Below, one piece after another: positions 1 through 9,667 of a DNA stretch of 64,000 nucleotides. The stretch is from Rhodoblastus sp. (GTDB lineage Bacteria > Pseudomonadota > Alphaproteobacteria > Rhizobiales > Beijerinckiaceae): positions 1-64,000 of the forward strand of contig NZ_JAGRPM010000027.1 of NCBI RefSeq assembly GCF_019449565.1, in the 5' to 3' direction. The notes beneath the pieces were generated by a model that searched no databases, had not been told where the DNA came from, and saw nothing but the letters and a program-made list of their open reading frames with translations. Position 1 is the first letter of the stretch. Each line of letters opens with the position of its first letter. A program made the position numbers and the translations under genes.

Positions 1-175
1 AGCGCCGGATAACGCTCAATAACGCCATGTCTATCACTCCAAAGACCCCCGCTGACGCCAGCCGGGAGAAGTTCAAACATGGGTCAAATCTCAGTGGAAA
101 TGCCCGCCCAAAGCGGGTCAGTTCTCAGTGGCAATCAACAAACGGACTGTTCCTGCAACGAACCCGCCGATTCTA

Positions 176-1434
<1,259 letters not shown>

Positions 1435-1577
1435 CCTCAAAAAAATGCTAAATGGGCGTCGCTGCCGGATTGGAGGGGTATAGGGGCCTCCGTAATGGGA
1501 AGGATGTGAAGGCGGCGTCACTGAAATGGTATCCGGCGAGGCACGTGTCGCAATCGGGCACGCAGGAGACTTATGGA

Positions 1578-1874
1578 TCAACAATATGGCGGGCACCACA
1601 AGCCGGGCCGTGTGTCCAGATAACAAAAATCCCACGTCGTTCGATAAAACCATTCGCCGGGCCCCGCCCGCTGCGCAGCTAATTCTGCAGGCGTCGCCGG
1701 CCGGCACTCCCGGCGGACCCAGGCCGGCACACCCCTGCCAGCAGTCGGCCTGTCGGATTTCGACGGATTACTGCCGGCATTGGCGCTCGTGGACAGCGCG
1801 ATCGCAAGCAGTATTGCGAGTGTGCTTGAGGGGCGGCGGCACGACACATGCCGCGACTGGGTTACGCGTGTCAT
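1578..1874 (-). CDS. Small exported Cys-containing protein, unknown
   Basis: A possible 98-residue secreted protein on the minus strand, convergent with the PII gene. The ATG at 1874 follows CAGGAAA with six bases between. The N-terminus is basic and then hydrophobic (STLAILLAIALSTSANAG), which reads as a signal peptide. The mature part has four cysteines, an aromatic WFYRTTWDFCYLD patch and a WCPPYC end. Small proteins of this layout are common in alphaproteobacteria but I cannot name a family. Another open frame runs on the plus strand across the same stretch, without a signal peptide or good ribosome site, so the minus reading is preferred with moderate confidence. Confidence 0.45.
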   Translation of the reverse strand: MTRVTQSRHVSCRRPSSTLAILLAIALSTSANAGSNPSKSDRPTAGRGVPAWVRRECRPATPAELAAQRAGPGEWFYRTTWDFCYLDTRPGLWCPPYC

Positions 1875-1936
1875 CGGCTTTTCCTGCATTTTCAGGAGAC
1901 GACAGTCTTCGGATGTTTCCGGTCAAGTAGTCCCTC

Positions 1937-2440
1937 TCAAAATTGGAAATACTGGATACGCGGGGTGAAGGGACCTCCGCTGCGGATTTCACCGCGGATC
2001 GCGGGTATGCTGCGGCCCTTGAAAAAGGGCAGGCTGCGAAGCTCGCGCACGACCGGGCGGCAATGGCCGAATGGGGCCAGGAGTTCATAGAAAAAGGGCA
2101 GGTCGCCGCAGTTGAACTCGTGGGCTTCGAGGTCGCGCCCGGTGGCGAGCGTATCGCTTAAAACTTGCGGGCTGAGCCACGTCCAATTGCAAAACGCCCG
2201 GGGGACGCCGAGCGCGTCGGTGTAATAGTGAAACTGTCCCAGTGGCAGCGATGGCAGGATGCGGCGGTTCAACTTTGCCGGTGGATAGCCTGCGTGGAGG
2301 CGGGAGTATCCAGCGAGAAACTGGACTCCGCTCATAATTCGTAGCGCCGCTGCCTGCGAAGGCGGCCCGTCGGAAACGCGCTCCAGGGGCTCTGCGCCCT
2401 TTGCGCTCAGCTTATGCCAATTGATTTCCGTCAGATGCAT
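1937..2440 (-). CDS. Toxin-activating lysine acyltransferase, HlyC/RtxC family
   Basis: The 167-residue product matches HlyC-type acyltransferases, which move a fatty acyl chain from acyl-ACP to lysines of a protoxin in the cytosol. Visible marks are the early His region (GYSRLHAGYP, His49, aligning with catalytic His23 of HlyC), then LGQFHYYTDALGVPRAFCNW, WLSPQVL, and FFYELLAPFG. In HlyC the last block carries Asp92; here the same position appears to be Glu119, a conservative change that may alter activity. No RTX toxin gene is present. It lies 70 bases after a small VgrG-tip-like gene on the same strand and may be co-transcribed with it, so the substrate could be a T6SS effector; that is inference. 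No strong ribosome site supports the ATG at 2440. Confidence 0.78.
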   Translation of the reverse strand: MHLTEINWHKLSAKGAEPLERVSDGPPSQAAALRIMSGVQFLAGYSRLHAGYPPAKLNRRILPSLPLGQFHYYTDALGVPRAFCNWTWLSPQVLSDTLATGRDLEAHEFNCGDLPFFYELLAPFGHCRPVVRELRSLPFFKGRSIPAIRGEIRSGGPFTPRIQYFQF

Positions 2441-2510
2441 CCCCGCCGCGCTTTCGCACGTCGCAGCCCCTGTCGGAGCGCCCCAAACCGACGCCTATCC
2501 ATTGGTCGGT

Positions 2511-2807
2511 TCAGTAATAAAATTCGCTCTTCCCCGGCGTCTGAACGAGGACCCGCAGTCCGTTGATTATGATGCCGCCGTTCTTAAGAACGAGGACTTC
2601 CGATGCGCCGGATTTGATCCGCAGCCCTTCCGGGATCACCTGCACGATCTGTTCGAGGCGCTCGGCCTCTTTCCAAAGGATATGGACCAGCTTGGTCAGA
2701 TGATCGACTTTCGCCGCGAGCGCAGTCTCCAGCGCAATGCCCGTGAGGCCCACAGCCAGAGCCGCGTCACCGGTGTTCGGGCCGATGGCGTTCCCAATGC
2801 CTCCCAT
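2511..2807 (-). CDS. Small protein with VgrG needle-tip-like C-terminus
   Basis: A 98-residue protein with a near-perfect Shine-Dalgarno sequence (AAGGAGGAA) six or seven bases before the ATG at 2807. The first half is predicted helical (ALETALAAKVDHLTKLVHILWKEAERL), and the second half alternates beta strands: LRIKSGASEVLVLKNGG and IIINGLRVLVQ. That pattern closely resembles the end of the VgrG encoded at 16450-18228 (IKLTCGASVIEITPTEIKV), a triple-stranded beta-helix needle. It could be a needle extension, adaptor or effector chaperone of the neighbouring T6SS. I know no named family for it. The acyltransferase gene follows on the same strand. Confidence 0.7.
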   Translation of the reverse strand: MGGIGNAIGPNTGDAALAVGLTGIALETALAAKVDHLTKLVHILWKEAERLEQIVQVIPEGLRIKSGASEVLVLKNGGIIINGLRVLVQTPGKSEFYY

Positions 2808-3168
2808 GACGTTCCTCCTTTGGCTTCAAACGAGCGCCTTAGGCGCGAGCCAGGTGATGTGGGCAGGGTGTCTTGACGATGGCGACAGGGCGATCGAGGG
2901 CGACCCTGGATCGCGGCGCTCGATCGATTTGCGATCCATGCCAAATGCCGCGAGAACGACGGGCAGTCTGACACCGGCCGGCTGGATTGGCAAGATTGGG
3001 GCCGCCGCGACTGTCGCCCGTGTGACCTGAAATTGCTGGCGCTTGAGCGTTGCAAGACGACTCCCCATGCGCCGCGTCGCGAGCAAAAGCGACCGTGACA
3101 TTGAGCGCGGTCGCGGACATACTCGCGGCGAGGCAGTAATCGATCAACATTGGTTTCGGTGGAATCCG
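2808..3168. other. Intergenic region between divergent genes, no convincing gene
   Basis: About 360 bases separate the minus-strand VgrG-tip-like gene from the plus-strand methyltransferase. Open frames cross it on both strands, but they lack ribosome sites and their protein composition looks like noncoding translation. It presumably carries the two divergent promoters; I see no clear -35/-10 pair or operator. Confidence 0.5.
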
Positions 3169-4635
3169 ATGACGACGCTCTACGACAGCGTTCGCTACCC
3201 GAACTGGCCCAATACGCGGACGCATCCCGCGACGATTGGAGCGCTGGCGCAATTGCTTGGGCGGCCCGGCGCGCCGTTCGGCCGGTGCCGCGTTCTGGAA
3301 GTCGCGTGCAGCGAAGGCGTCAATATTGCGAATATGGCGGTCGGCGCGCCGAACTCGGAATTTTTCGGAATTGATATCGCGGAATCGTCGATCGCGCGCG
3401 GCGAGGAAACGATTGGCTGGGCTGGTCTCGGCAATGTGCGATTGCGTCTGGCCGATATCAGGGACGAACAGGCCGTTCAGGGCGAATTCGATTACATCAT
3501 CGCCCATGGCGTTTATTCCTGGGTCTCGGCCGACGTCCGCGCGGCCTTGATGGCGATGATCGGCAAGAAGCTGTCCGCCGACGGCGTCGCTTTCATCAGC
3601 TACAACGCCTTTCCCGGCTGCAGGGTGCGGGAAACCATTCGCGACTATCTCGTCTATGTCCTGCGGGACGCCCACGACCCGCAGCAGCGCATGGAGGCGG
3701 CGCGGGCCGCGCTCGAATATCAGATGTCGGGCTGGTCGGCCGAGAAGCCATTCCAGAAGGCCCTGCTCGAAGCCGCGCAGGACAATCTGAATCGGCCGAT
3801 CGAAGTGCTGTTTCATGATGAAATGGGGGAGGTTTGGGAACCGCAATTCCTGAGCGACGTCGCGGACGCTGCGCGAGCGCAGGGGCTCGATTATCTCGCC
3901 GACGCGCATCCCTCCGTTCTCAATGACGGGCTGTTTCCTTCGGTTCGTTTCGACGCCGCGAAGAAGCATACCGGCGGCGATTGGGTGAAGTTCGAACAAT
4001 TGCTCGATTTCACCGACATGCGCCCCTTTCGCTGGTCCTTGTTCTGTCGCGCGGGGGAGAAAATTGAGCGGATCGCGACGCCGGACCGGGTGGTCGGGCT
4101 CTATGCCTCCGCCGACCTCACGCCGGCGTCGGGACCGGGCAAGAAGGCTTTTGCGTTCCGGGCCAGGACGGGCGTGGAATTCGAGACCGACGATCCGGCG
4201 CTTGGCGGCCTGCTCGGACGACTGGCGTCGGAGCCGGCGGTTCTTCTGGACGAATATGCGGGCTCCCCAGATGTTGTCGAAGCCATCCTGCGGCTTTTCG
4301 TCAACACGGCGGTCACCCTCGCTACGGCTCCGCCAATCTTTACGCGGAGCCCCGGCAAAAGGCCGCTGGCAAGTCCTTTGGCGCGGGCGCAGGCGCGACG
4401 CGGCGAAGAGGTGCTGGCGGCGCTGCATCACAAGCCCGTGCGGATGATCGATCCGTTCTGGAATTCATTTTTGCAGCAGCTCGATGGAACGCATGACCAT
4501 GAGGAACTGGCGCAATTCGTCGCCGCATCGACGGGAAAGACCATCGACGAGTCGCGGCGCTTGATTCCGGCGGCGCTGGAAGAAGTGGCGGGCAACAGGC
4601 TCTTGATGGACGCCGTCAAGGCGCAAAATGCGTAG
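3169..4635 (+). CDS. SAM-dependent methyltransferase with C-terminal regulatory domain
   Basis: A 488-residue cytosolic class I methyltransferase. The ATG at 3169 begins MTTLYDSVRYPNWPN; a TTG further upstream would only add a low-complexity arginine-rich tail. Motif I is CRVLEVACSEGVNIANMA (residues 40-57), followed by an acidic strand end FFGIDIAESSI and the HGVYSWV block typical of methyltransferases that carry the MethyTransf_Reg domain. The regulatory domain (about residues 200-290) and a further C-terminal region follow. The substrate is unknown. The gene converges on the last gene of the T6SS operon, and the two 3' ends overlap by 20 bases, so the position may be accidental or may indicate modification of a secreted protein. 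Confidence 0.85.
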   Translation: MTTLYDSVRYPNWPNTRTHPATIGALAQLLGRPGAPFGRCRVLEVACSEGVNIANMAVGAPNSEFFGIDIAESSIARGEETIGWAGLGNVRLRLADIRDEQAVQGEFDYIIAHGVYSWVSADVRAALMAMIGKKLSADGVAFISYNAFPGCRVRETIRDYLVYVLRDAHDPQQRMEAARAALEYQMSGWSAEKPFQKALLEAAQDNLNRPIEVLFHDEMGEVWEPQFLSDVADAARAQGLDYLADAHPSVLNDGLFPSVRFDAAKKHTGGDWVKFEQLLDFTDMRPFRWSLFCRAGEKIERIATPDRVVGLYASADLTPASGPGKKAFAFRARTGVEFETDDPALGGLLGRLASEPAVLLDEYAGSPDVVEAILRLFVNTAVTLATAPPIFTRSPGKRPLASPLARAQARRGEEVLAALHHKPVRMIDPFWNSFLQQLDGTHDHEELAQFVAASTGKTIDESRRLIPAALEEVAGNRLLMDAVKAQNA

Positions 4636-5569
4636 CCGGGACCGAGGCGGACCAGCCGCCGCTCGCCTGAATATTCGGGGAATTCGACAGGCTCATCAGG
4701 ACAGCGCCGAAGGTCGCGGTCTCAAGAGCGTTATAGGTTTGAGCCGGATCCATCGGCGGGTTGACGATCATTTTCTCCGCCGCGCTGTTGGGCGTTCCCG
4801 TCAGATAATCATCTGACGTGAAATAGGATGTGATCAATTCGGCGGGCTGGGCTTCAGGCGCGCCATCTGAGTTGATCCGCCATCGGATCTTGGCCACGAG
4901 CCGGCTTTTCCAGTTGATGAAGCCAATCGGCTTGATGACGCCCGTGTTCAGGTCTTTGACGACGAATGTGTTGAAGAAGAACAGCGACCGCTCGACCTGA
5001 TAGAGATAGTTCTTCTTGTCGTCGCCGCCGCGGGCGGATCGCGTGGCGAAATTGGGAAGAGCCAGCGGGCGATCCGTGAAGGGATGATCGTGGAATTCGA
5101 GCGACGCCACCCAGGCGCCGGGTTTTCCGCCGCCGCGAATTGCGACGCCGCCAGCTTCGACGAATGGAAACGGAGGCGCGCCATTCTCGTCGGCGTCGAG
5201 CAGAAACGAGCTGCTCCCCGGAAACAGCGGCGGCGCCGCGAAATCAAGTTTCATGCTGCCGTCAGAGGGCGTCATCCCGGCATACAAGGCGTAATCGATC
5301 GGCTTCCAGGCCAGCTGAAGAAGGTGGAATTCATATTGTTGCTGAATGTCGGCGATGCTGTCCGCCAGGACGTTCATGCTGGCGGTGAGCTTGATCGCGC
5401 TGGCCCGCGCCGCGCTCTGGATTCTGCCGGAAACGATGGGGCCGCTGGAGCGGCCCTGGTGCAGAACGGCCATGGCGACGGAGCCGCGTCTTGCATAGCT
5501 TATGGCCGGCCGGGCGCCGGCGTAATGGGCCGTCATGGTCGCCGTGGTTTCCTGAAGGGCAACCGGCAT
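4616..5569 (-). CDS. Unknown protein at the end of the tss operon
   Basis: A 317-residue protein with no family I recognise. The ATG at 5569 has GAGAGGA just upstream. There is no signal peptide or membrane segment. The middle is rich in aromatic and beta-prone sequence (GGVAIRGGG, GAWVASLEFHDHPF, NYLYQVERSLFFFNTFVV) and includes INWKSRLVAKIRWRIN. It is the last gene of the minus-strand operon, 45 bases after a 91-residue unknown and downstream of clpV. Genes in such a place are often effectors, immunity proteins or accessory factors, but the sequence itself does not decide. Its stop overlaps the end of the convergent methyltransferase gene. Confidence 0.8.
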   Translation of the reverse strand: MPVALQETTATMTAHYAGARPAISYARRGSVAMAVLHQGRSSGPIVSGRIQSAARASAIKLTASMNVLADSIADIQQQYEFHLLQLAWKPIDYALYAGMTPSDGSMKLDFAAPPLFPGSSSFLLDADENGAPPFPFVEAGGVAIRGGGKPGAWVASLEFHDHPFTDRPLALPNFATRSARGGDDKKNYLYQVERSLFFFNTFVVKDLNTGVIKPIGFINWKSRLVAKIRWRINSDGAPEAQPAELITSYFTSDDYLTGTPNSAAEKMIVNPPMDPAQTYNALETATFGAVLMSLSNSPNIQASGGWSASVPATHFAP

Positions 5570-5614
5570 CGTCCTCTCCCAGCTTCCGGCGTCGCGGCGC
5601 CTCGCGTGAAAAAT

Positions 5615-5890
5615 TCAGTCGCGATACAGCTCGCCCCACTCCTTCTGCCAAATATTGTCCGGATCGATCACGACGATCGCCAGCTTGAGATCATTGGCGA
5701 GTTTGATCGCGCCGCGAAAGGCGTCGCGTGCGGGAATGTCGCCGCTGTCGACGCCGCCGGGCAATTTGCCCTCGATGGCGGAGACGGGAACGCGCACGCG
5801 GCCGGTCTGACCCTCATGCGTCTGCGCCAGCGACAGGTTCAGCGCGTCATCCTGCAATTCGTCAACCTGTTCGAAGCGATTGGCGGTCAT
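5615..5890 (-). CDS. Small unknown protein downstream of clpV
   Basis: A 91-residue cytosolic protein starting MTANRFEQVDELQDDALNLS. The ATG at 5890 lies five bases after GGGAGG; a GTG six bases further upstream is also in frame but sits on the ribosome site. The sequence is acidic, with a conserved-looking RVRVPVSAIEG strand and a C-terminal AIKLANDLKLAIVVIDPDNIW segment. I do not recognise the family. It starts 15 bases after the clpV stop, so it belongs to the T6SS operon, and it precedes the 317-residue unknown. The pair could be an adaptor with its cargo, which is inference from order and size only. Confidence 0.72.
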   Translation of the reverse strand: MTANRFEQVDELQDDALNLSLAQTHEGQTGRVRVPVSAIEGKLPGGVDSGDIPARDAFRGAIKLANDLKLAIVVIDPDNIWQKEWGELYRD

Positions 5891-5905
5891 AGCCACCTCC
5901 CTTAA

Positions 5906-8608
5906 TTACGGACTCGCGTCTTCCGTCGCCTCCGGCGCGGCGGGACTCTGTTCGCGCTCGCCGACTCCGCCGCCCCAGTGATAGCGAAAGACGCCGTCCT
6001 CGATTCCCACTCGCGCCTCCGTCAGTTCGACCTTCGCCAGCGACCGCTTGAGGAACTCGCGCGAAAGCGCGGGAAGCAGCGTGTTGGTGATGATGTTGTC
6101 GATGATGCGGCCGCCGGAATCGGGATCGTTGCAGAGCGAGACGATGTGATCGACGACCGCGTCCTCGTAGGAAAACGCCGCTCCGTGGTTGTCGTGGATG
6201 CGCTTGCCGATGCGGTCGAGCTGCAAACGCACGATGCCCGCCAGCATGTCCGGCGACAGCGGAAAATAGGGAATGGCGACAATGCGCCCGAGCAGCGCCG
6301 CGGGGAAAACCTTGAGCAGTTCCGGGCGCATGGCGGCGGCGAGCGATTCCGGATTTTCGACGAAGGCCTTGTCGTGGCTCAGCTCCATGATGAGGTCGGT
6401 GCCGACATTCGACGTGAGAATGATCAGCGTGTTCTTGAAATCGATGCGCCGACCCGTGCCGTCCTCCATGACGCCCTTGTCGAAGACCTGGAAGAAGATT
6501 TCATGGACGTCGGGATGAGCCTTTTCCACCTCGTCGAGCAGGATGACGCTGTAAGGCTTGCGCCGTACCGCTTCGGTGAGGCGGCCGCCCTCGCCATAGC
6601 CGACATAGCCGGGAGGCGCGCCCTTCAGTGTCGAGACCGTATGCGCCTCCTGAAACTCGGACATGTTGATGGTGATCATGTTGGTCTCGCCGCCATAGAG
6701 CGCCTCGGCCAGGGCGAGGGCGGTTTCGGTCTTGCCGACGCCCGAAGGTCCGCACAGCATGAACACGCCGATCGGCTTGTTCGGATTGTCCAGCTTGGCG
6801 CGATTGGTCTCGATCCTCTTGGCGATCATCGCGAGGCCGTGGCTTTGTCCGATCACGCGACGGTTCAGTATTTCCGGAAGGCGCAGGACGTTCTCGATCT
6901 CGTCCTTGACCATTCGCCCCACCGGAACGCCGGTCCAGTCGGCGACTACGCTGGCGACCGCCTGCGCATCGACGTGGGCGTAGATCATCCGCTTTTCCGG
7001 TTCGATGCCTTCGAGCGCTTGGAAGTTTTCGTCGAGCTTCGAACGGGCGTCGTCGAGATCGGCGCCGTCCTCCGGCGTGGCGAGGATTGCGCGCAGGGAA
7101 CGGATTTCATCGACGATTTTCTGTTCGCCTTCCCAGGCCGCCTCAAGCGCGGCGAGCTTCTCGCCGATGATCTTGGACTGTTCGTCAATTTCCGCGATGC
7201 GCGCGTCATTGGTCGGCCCGAGGTCGCGGTCTGCGACCAGCGCCGTCTTCTCCTGTTCCAGCGCAGCCTGCTCGACGCGGGCGTCGGCGATGGCCGCCGG
7301 GGTCGCGCTCTGGCTGATGGCGACGCGGGCGCAGGCGGTGTCGAGCAAGCTGACCGCCTTGTCGGGCAATTGCCGCGCTGGAATGTAGCGGCTGGAAAGC
7401 CCGACGGCTGCGACGATGGCGGGGTCGGAGATACGCACCTTGTGGTGCTTTTCCATCGGCCCCAGAATGCCGCGCAACATCCGGCAACAGCGGTCGATGT
7501 CTGGCTCGTCGATCTGCACCGGCTGAAACCGGCGGGTCAGGGCAGGGTCCTTTTCGATATATTGCCGATATTCGGACCAAGTCGTCGCGGCGATGGTTCG
7601 CAGGGTTCCGCGCGCCAGCGCCGGCTTGAGCAGATTGGCCGCGTCGCCCGTGCCCGCTTGCCCGCCCGCGCCGATCAGCGTGTGCGCCTCGTCGATGAAA
7701 AGAATGATGGCCTGCGGCGAGTTCTGGACCTCGTCGATCACGGAACGCAGCCGCTGCTCGAATTCGCCTTTCATCGAGGCTCCGGCTTGCATCAGGCCGA
7801 CGTCAAGAACGCAAAGGCGGACGCCGCGCAAGGGCGGCGGCACGTCATTGGCGGCGATCCTCTGGGCGAAACCCTCGACCACCGCCGTCTTGCCGACGCC
7901 CGCCTCGCCAGTCAGGATAGGATTGTTTTGGCGCCGTCGCATCAGCACGTCGATGAGCTGCCGAATTTCCTCGTCGCGGCCAAGCACCGGGTCCATGTCG
8001 CCGGCGGCGGCTTTGGCGGTCAAATCCTGTGAAAAGCGGTCGAGCGCGGTCTGGCCCTTCTGGCCCGCAGCCGCTGCTCCCGGCGTTCCCTCGCCGCGCA
8101 GGCCGGATCCATCAAGCGGGCGCAGATTTTCTTCCTCGGACCCGCTCCATATCTTGGGATATTCGGCGGCGAGCTGATCGACGGGGATCTTGGAAAATTC
8201 CGGGGAGATCGCGACAAAGGCGCGGCGCAGCTCCAGCGATTTCAACGCGCCGACCAGCACATAGCCGGTGCGGATCTGCGTCTCTCCGAACAACAGGGTC
8301 GCATAGTGCCAGCCGCGATCGAGCAGATCCGTGATCGTGTTGGACACGCCCGGCATTTCCGTCTCGTTTTTCCTGAGGCCCTCGATGGCGCGGGACGTAT
8401 CCGCCGCAAGCCGGGCGCGATCCAGTTTGAAATGATCGCAGGTCAGCGCCAGATCGGTGCGATCATTCTGCAGAATCTGGAAAAGCCAATGCGCCAGTTC
8501 GACATGGCGATTGCCGAGACTCTTGGCCTGCCTCAACGCCTTGATGAAGGCGTCGTAGCCGATCCTGTTCAGCTTGCCCGTGACGGCTTCCAGACTGATG
8601 TCGGTCAT
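5906..8608 (-). CDS. tssH: T6SS disassembly AAA+ ATPase ClpV
   Basis: A 900-residue cytosolic hexameric ATPase that pulls apart the contracted TssB/TssC sheath so that subunits can be reused. The N-terminal domain (residues 1-160) recognises the sheath. The first AAA+ module has Walker A GEAGVGKTAVVEG and Walker B ILFIDEAHTLIG; the middle coiled region holds the KIIGEKLAALEAAWEGEQ stretch; the second module has Walker A GPSGVGKTETALAL and Walker B VILLDEVEKAHPD. Length and layout match ClpV rather than the chaperone ClpB. It lies 27 bases after tssG. A long open frame on the opposite strand is a shadow. Confidence 0.97.
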   Translation of the reverse strand: MTDISLEAVTGKLNRIGYDAFIKALRQAKSLGNRHVELAHWLFQILQNDRTDLALTCDHFKLDRARLAADTSRAIEGLRKNETEMPGVSNTITDLLDRGWHYATLLFGETQIRTGYVLVGALKSLELRRAFVAISPEFSKIPVDQLAAEYPKIWSGSEEENLRPLDGSGLRGEGTPGAAAAGQKGQTALDRFSQDLTAKAAAGDMDPVLGRDEEIRQLIDVLMRRRQNNPILTGEAGVGKTAVVEGFAQRIAANDVPPPLRGVRLCVLDVGLMQAGASMKGEFEQRLRSVIDEVQNSPQAIILFIDEAHTLIGAGGQAGTGDAANLLKPALARGTLRTIAATTWSEYRQYIEKDPALTRRFQPVQIDEPDIDRCCRMLRGILGPMEKHHKVRISDPAIVAAVGLSSRYIPARQLPDKAVSLLDTACARVAISQSATPAAIADARVEQAALEQEKTALVADRDLGPTNDARIAEIDEQSKIIGEKLAALEAAWEGEQKIVDEIRSLRAILATPEDGADLDDARSKLDENFQALEGIEPEKRMIYAHVDAQAVASVVADWTGVPVGRMVKDEIENVLRLPEILNRRVIGQSHGLAMIAKRIETNRAKLDNPNKPIGVFMLCGPSGVGKTETALALAEALYGGETNMITINMSEFQEAHTVSTLKGAPPGYVGYGEGGRLTEAVRRKPYSVILLDEVEKAHPDVHEIFFQVFDKGVMEDGTGRRIDFKNTLIILTSNVGTDLIMELSHDKAFVENPESLAAAMRPELLKVFPAALLGRIVAIPYFPLSPDMLAGIVRLQLDRIGKRIHDNHGAAFSYEDAVVDHIVSLCNDPDSGGRIIDNIITNTLLPALSREFLKRSLAKVELTEARVGIEDGVFRYHWGGGVGEREQSPAAPEATEDASP

Positions 8609-8635
8609 TTTCGTCCCCGCCGGATTCCGGTGAAT

Positions 8636-9667
8636 TCAGGCTGAAGCCGCCTCGCTCCGTTTTCGCCGCAGTCGCTCCGCCGGATGAAACAAGGCGTCGG
8701 AGCGGTGGCCCGCGGAGGAAAGATCCGGCGACAGCCACGTGGTCCATCCGAGTTCGCCGGCCTCGCCGAGGCGCATGGGTTGCGCCTTGGGCGCAGGGAT
8801 CGCCAATTCGACGTCCCAGTCGAACTCGTCGCCCAGATAGAAAAAAATGAAGTCTACCAAGGGCTCGCAACGGTCGCCCTGCGGCAGGAACCTGCGGTAT
8901 TCGACCATATCCGACGCGTAGATTCGAATGCGGATTTTGTCCTGAACGCTGAAGAACACGCCGCCGAGCATAGTGTCGACGCCAAGCCCGCAAAAGGCCG
9001 CGCCGAGCCGGGTGCAGTCGTCTGCCGTCAGCTCCAGACGCGAACCGACGAATTGTTCGATGTCGATTTCGACAGCGAACAAGCCGCGCAGCCCGCCGCG
9101 CAGACGCGCCGCCGATTTCGCCTTGGCGCCAAGCAGGCCGGCATAGCCGAGCTTGCCGCAGTCTGGCACGCTGTCCCGTTCGCGGAAGGGCGGCGATCCG
9201 ATCCCGATCGTCGACCCGATATAGGCGATGAAATGGTCGTCATCGGGGCGGTCGTGTTGAGCGGCAGGCCGGGAATCCGCCCAGGCGCGATAGAATAGCT
9301 GCAGGAAGCGGTGGTTGATAAGGTCGAGAAAGCGCGGAAAGGCGTCGTCGCGCGCCAGACTCCAGTGAAAGGCTTCCTCGGTCGTCGCGAGCGGCAAGGC
9401 GCCCTGCGGGCCGAGCAGTCCCAGAAATTTGACCAGGATCTGCACACGGCCGTCCGAACGCTTGTGAAATTTGCTCAGATTGGAGGCGGGAAAGTCAAAA
9501 TAGGGGTCCTGGCCCAGCAAGACATATTCTTCGCGGCGCGAACTGGCGTCGCCGATCCGCGGCAGCGGGCCAGTCCCGGGCAAGGCGCCCCGGCGTTCGA
9601 TGCGCCGCAAAGTGTCGAAAAAGTCGAACCGCCACGGCTCTTTTTCCATCTCCTTCGGATCGGTCAT
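8636..9667 (-). CDS. tssG: T6SS baseplate protein TssG
   Basis: A 343-residue baseplate wedge subunit that joins TssF and TssE and docks the tail onto the membrane complex. The start MTDPKEMEKEPWRFDFFDTLRRIE is typical of the family (the WRFDFF..LRRIE block), as are GLLGPQGALPLATTE and FLDLINHRFLQLFYRAW. The ATG overlaps the tssF stop by four bases (ATGA), showing translational coupling, and clpV follows after 27 bases. Length is normal. Nothing is missing. Confidence 0.95.
   Translation of the reverse strand: MTDPKEMEKEPWRFDFFDTLRRIERRGALPGTGPLPRIGDASSRREEYVLLGQDPYFDFPASNLSKFHKRSDGRVQILVKFLGLLGPQGALPLATTEEAFHWSLARDDAFPRFLDLINHRFLQLFYRAWADSRPAAQHDRPDDDHFIAYIGSTIGIGSPPFRERDSVPDCGKLGYAGLLGAKAKSAARLRGGLRGLFAVEIDIEQFVGSRLELTADDCTRLGAAFCGLGVDTMLGGVFFSVQDKIRIRIYASDMVEYRRFLPQGDRCEPLVDFIFFYLGDEFDWDVELAIPAPKAQPMRLGEAGELGWTTWLSPDLSSAGHRSDALFHPAERLRRKRSEAASA

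Noticed and set aside
2839..4431. A 530-codon frame opposite the methyltransferase
   Set aside because: The plus strand shows SAM motif I and family blocks; the minus product is arginine-rich without motifs.
5978..8032. A 684-codon open frame opposite clpV
   Set aside because: Its protein is rich in Arg, Asp and Val with no family features, while the minus-strand frame is a full ClpV. High GC makes long antisense frames common here.
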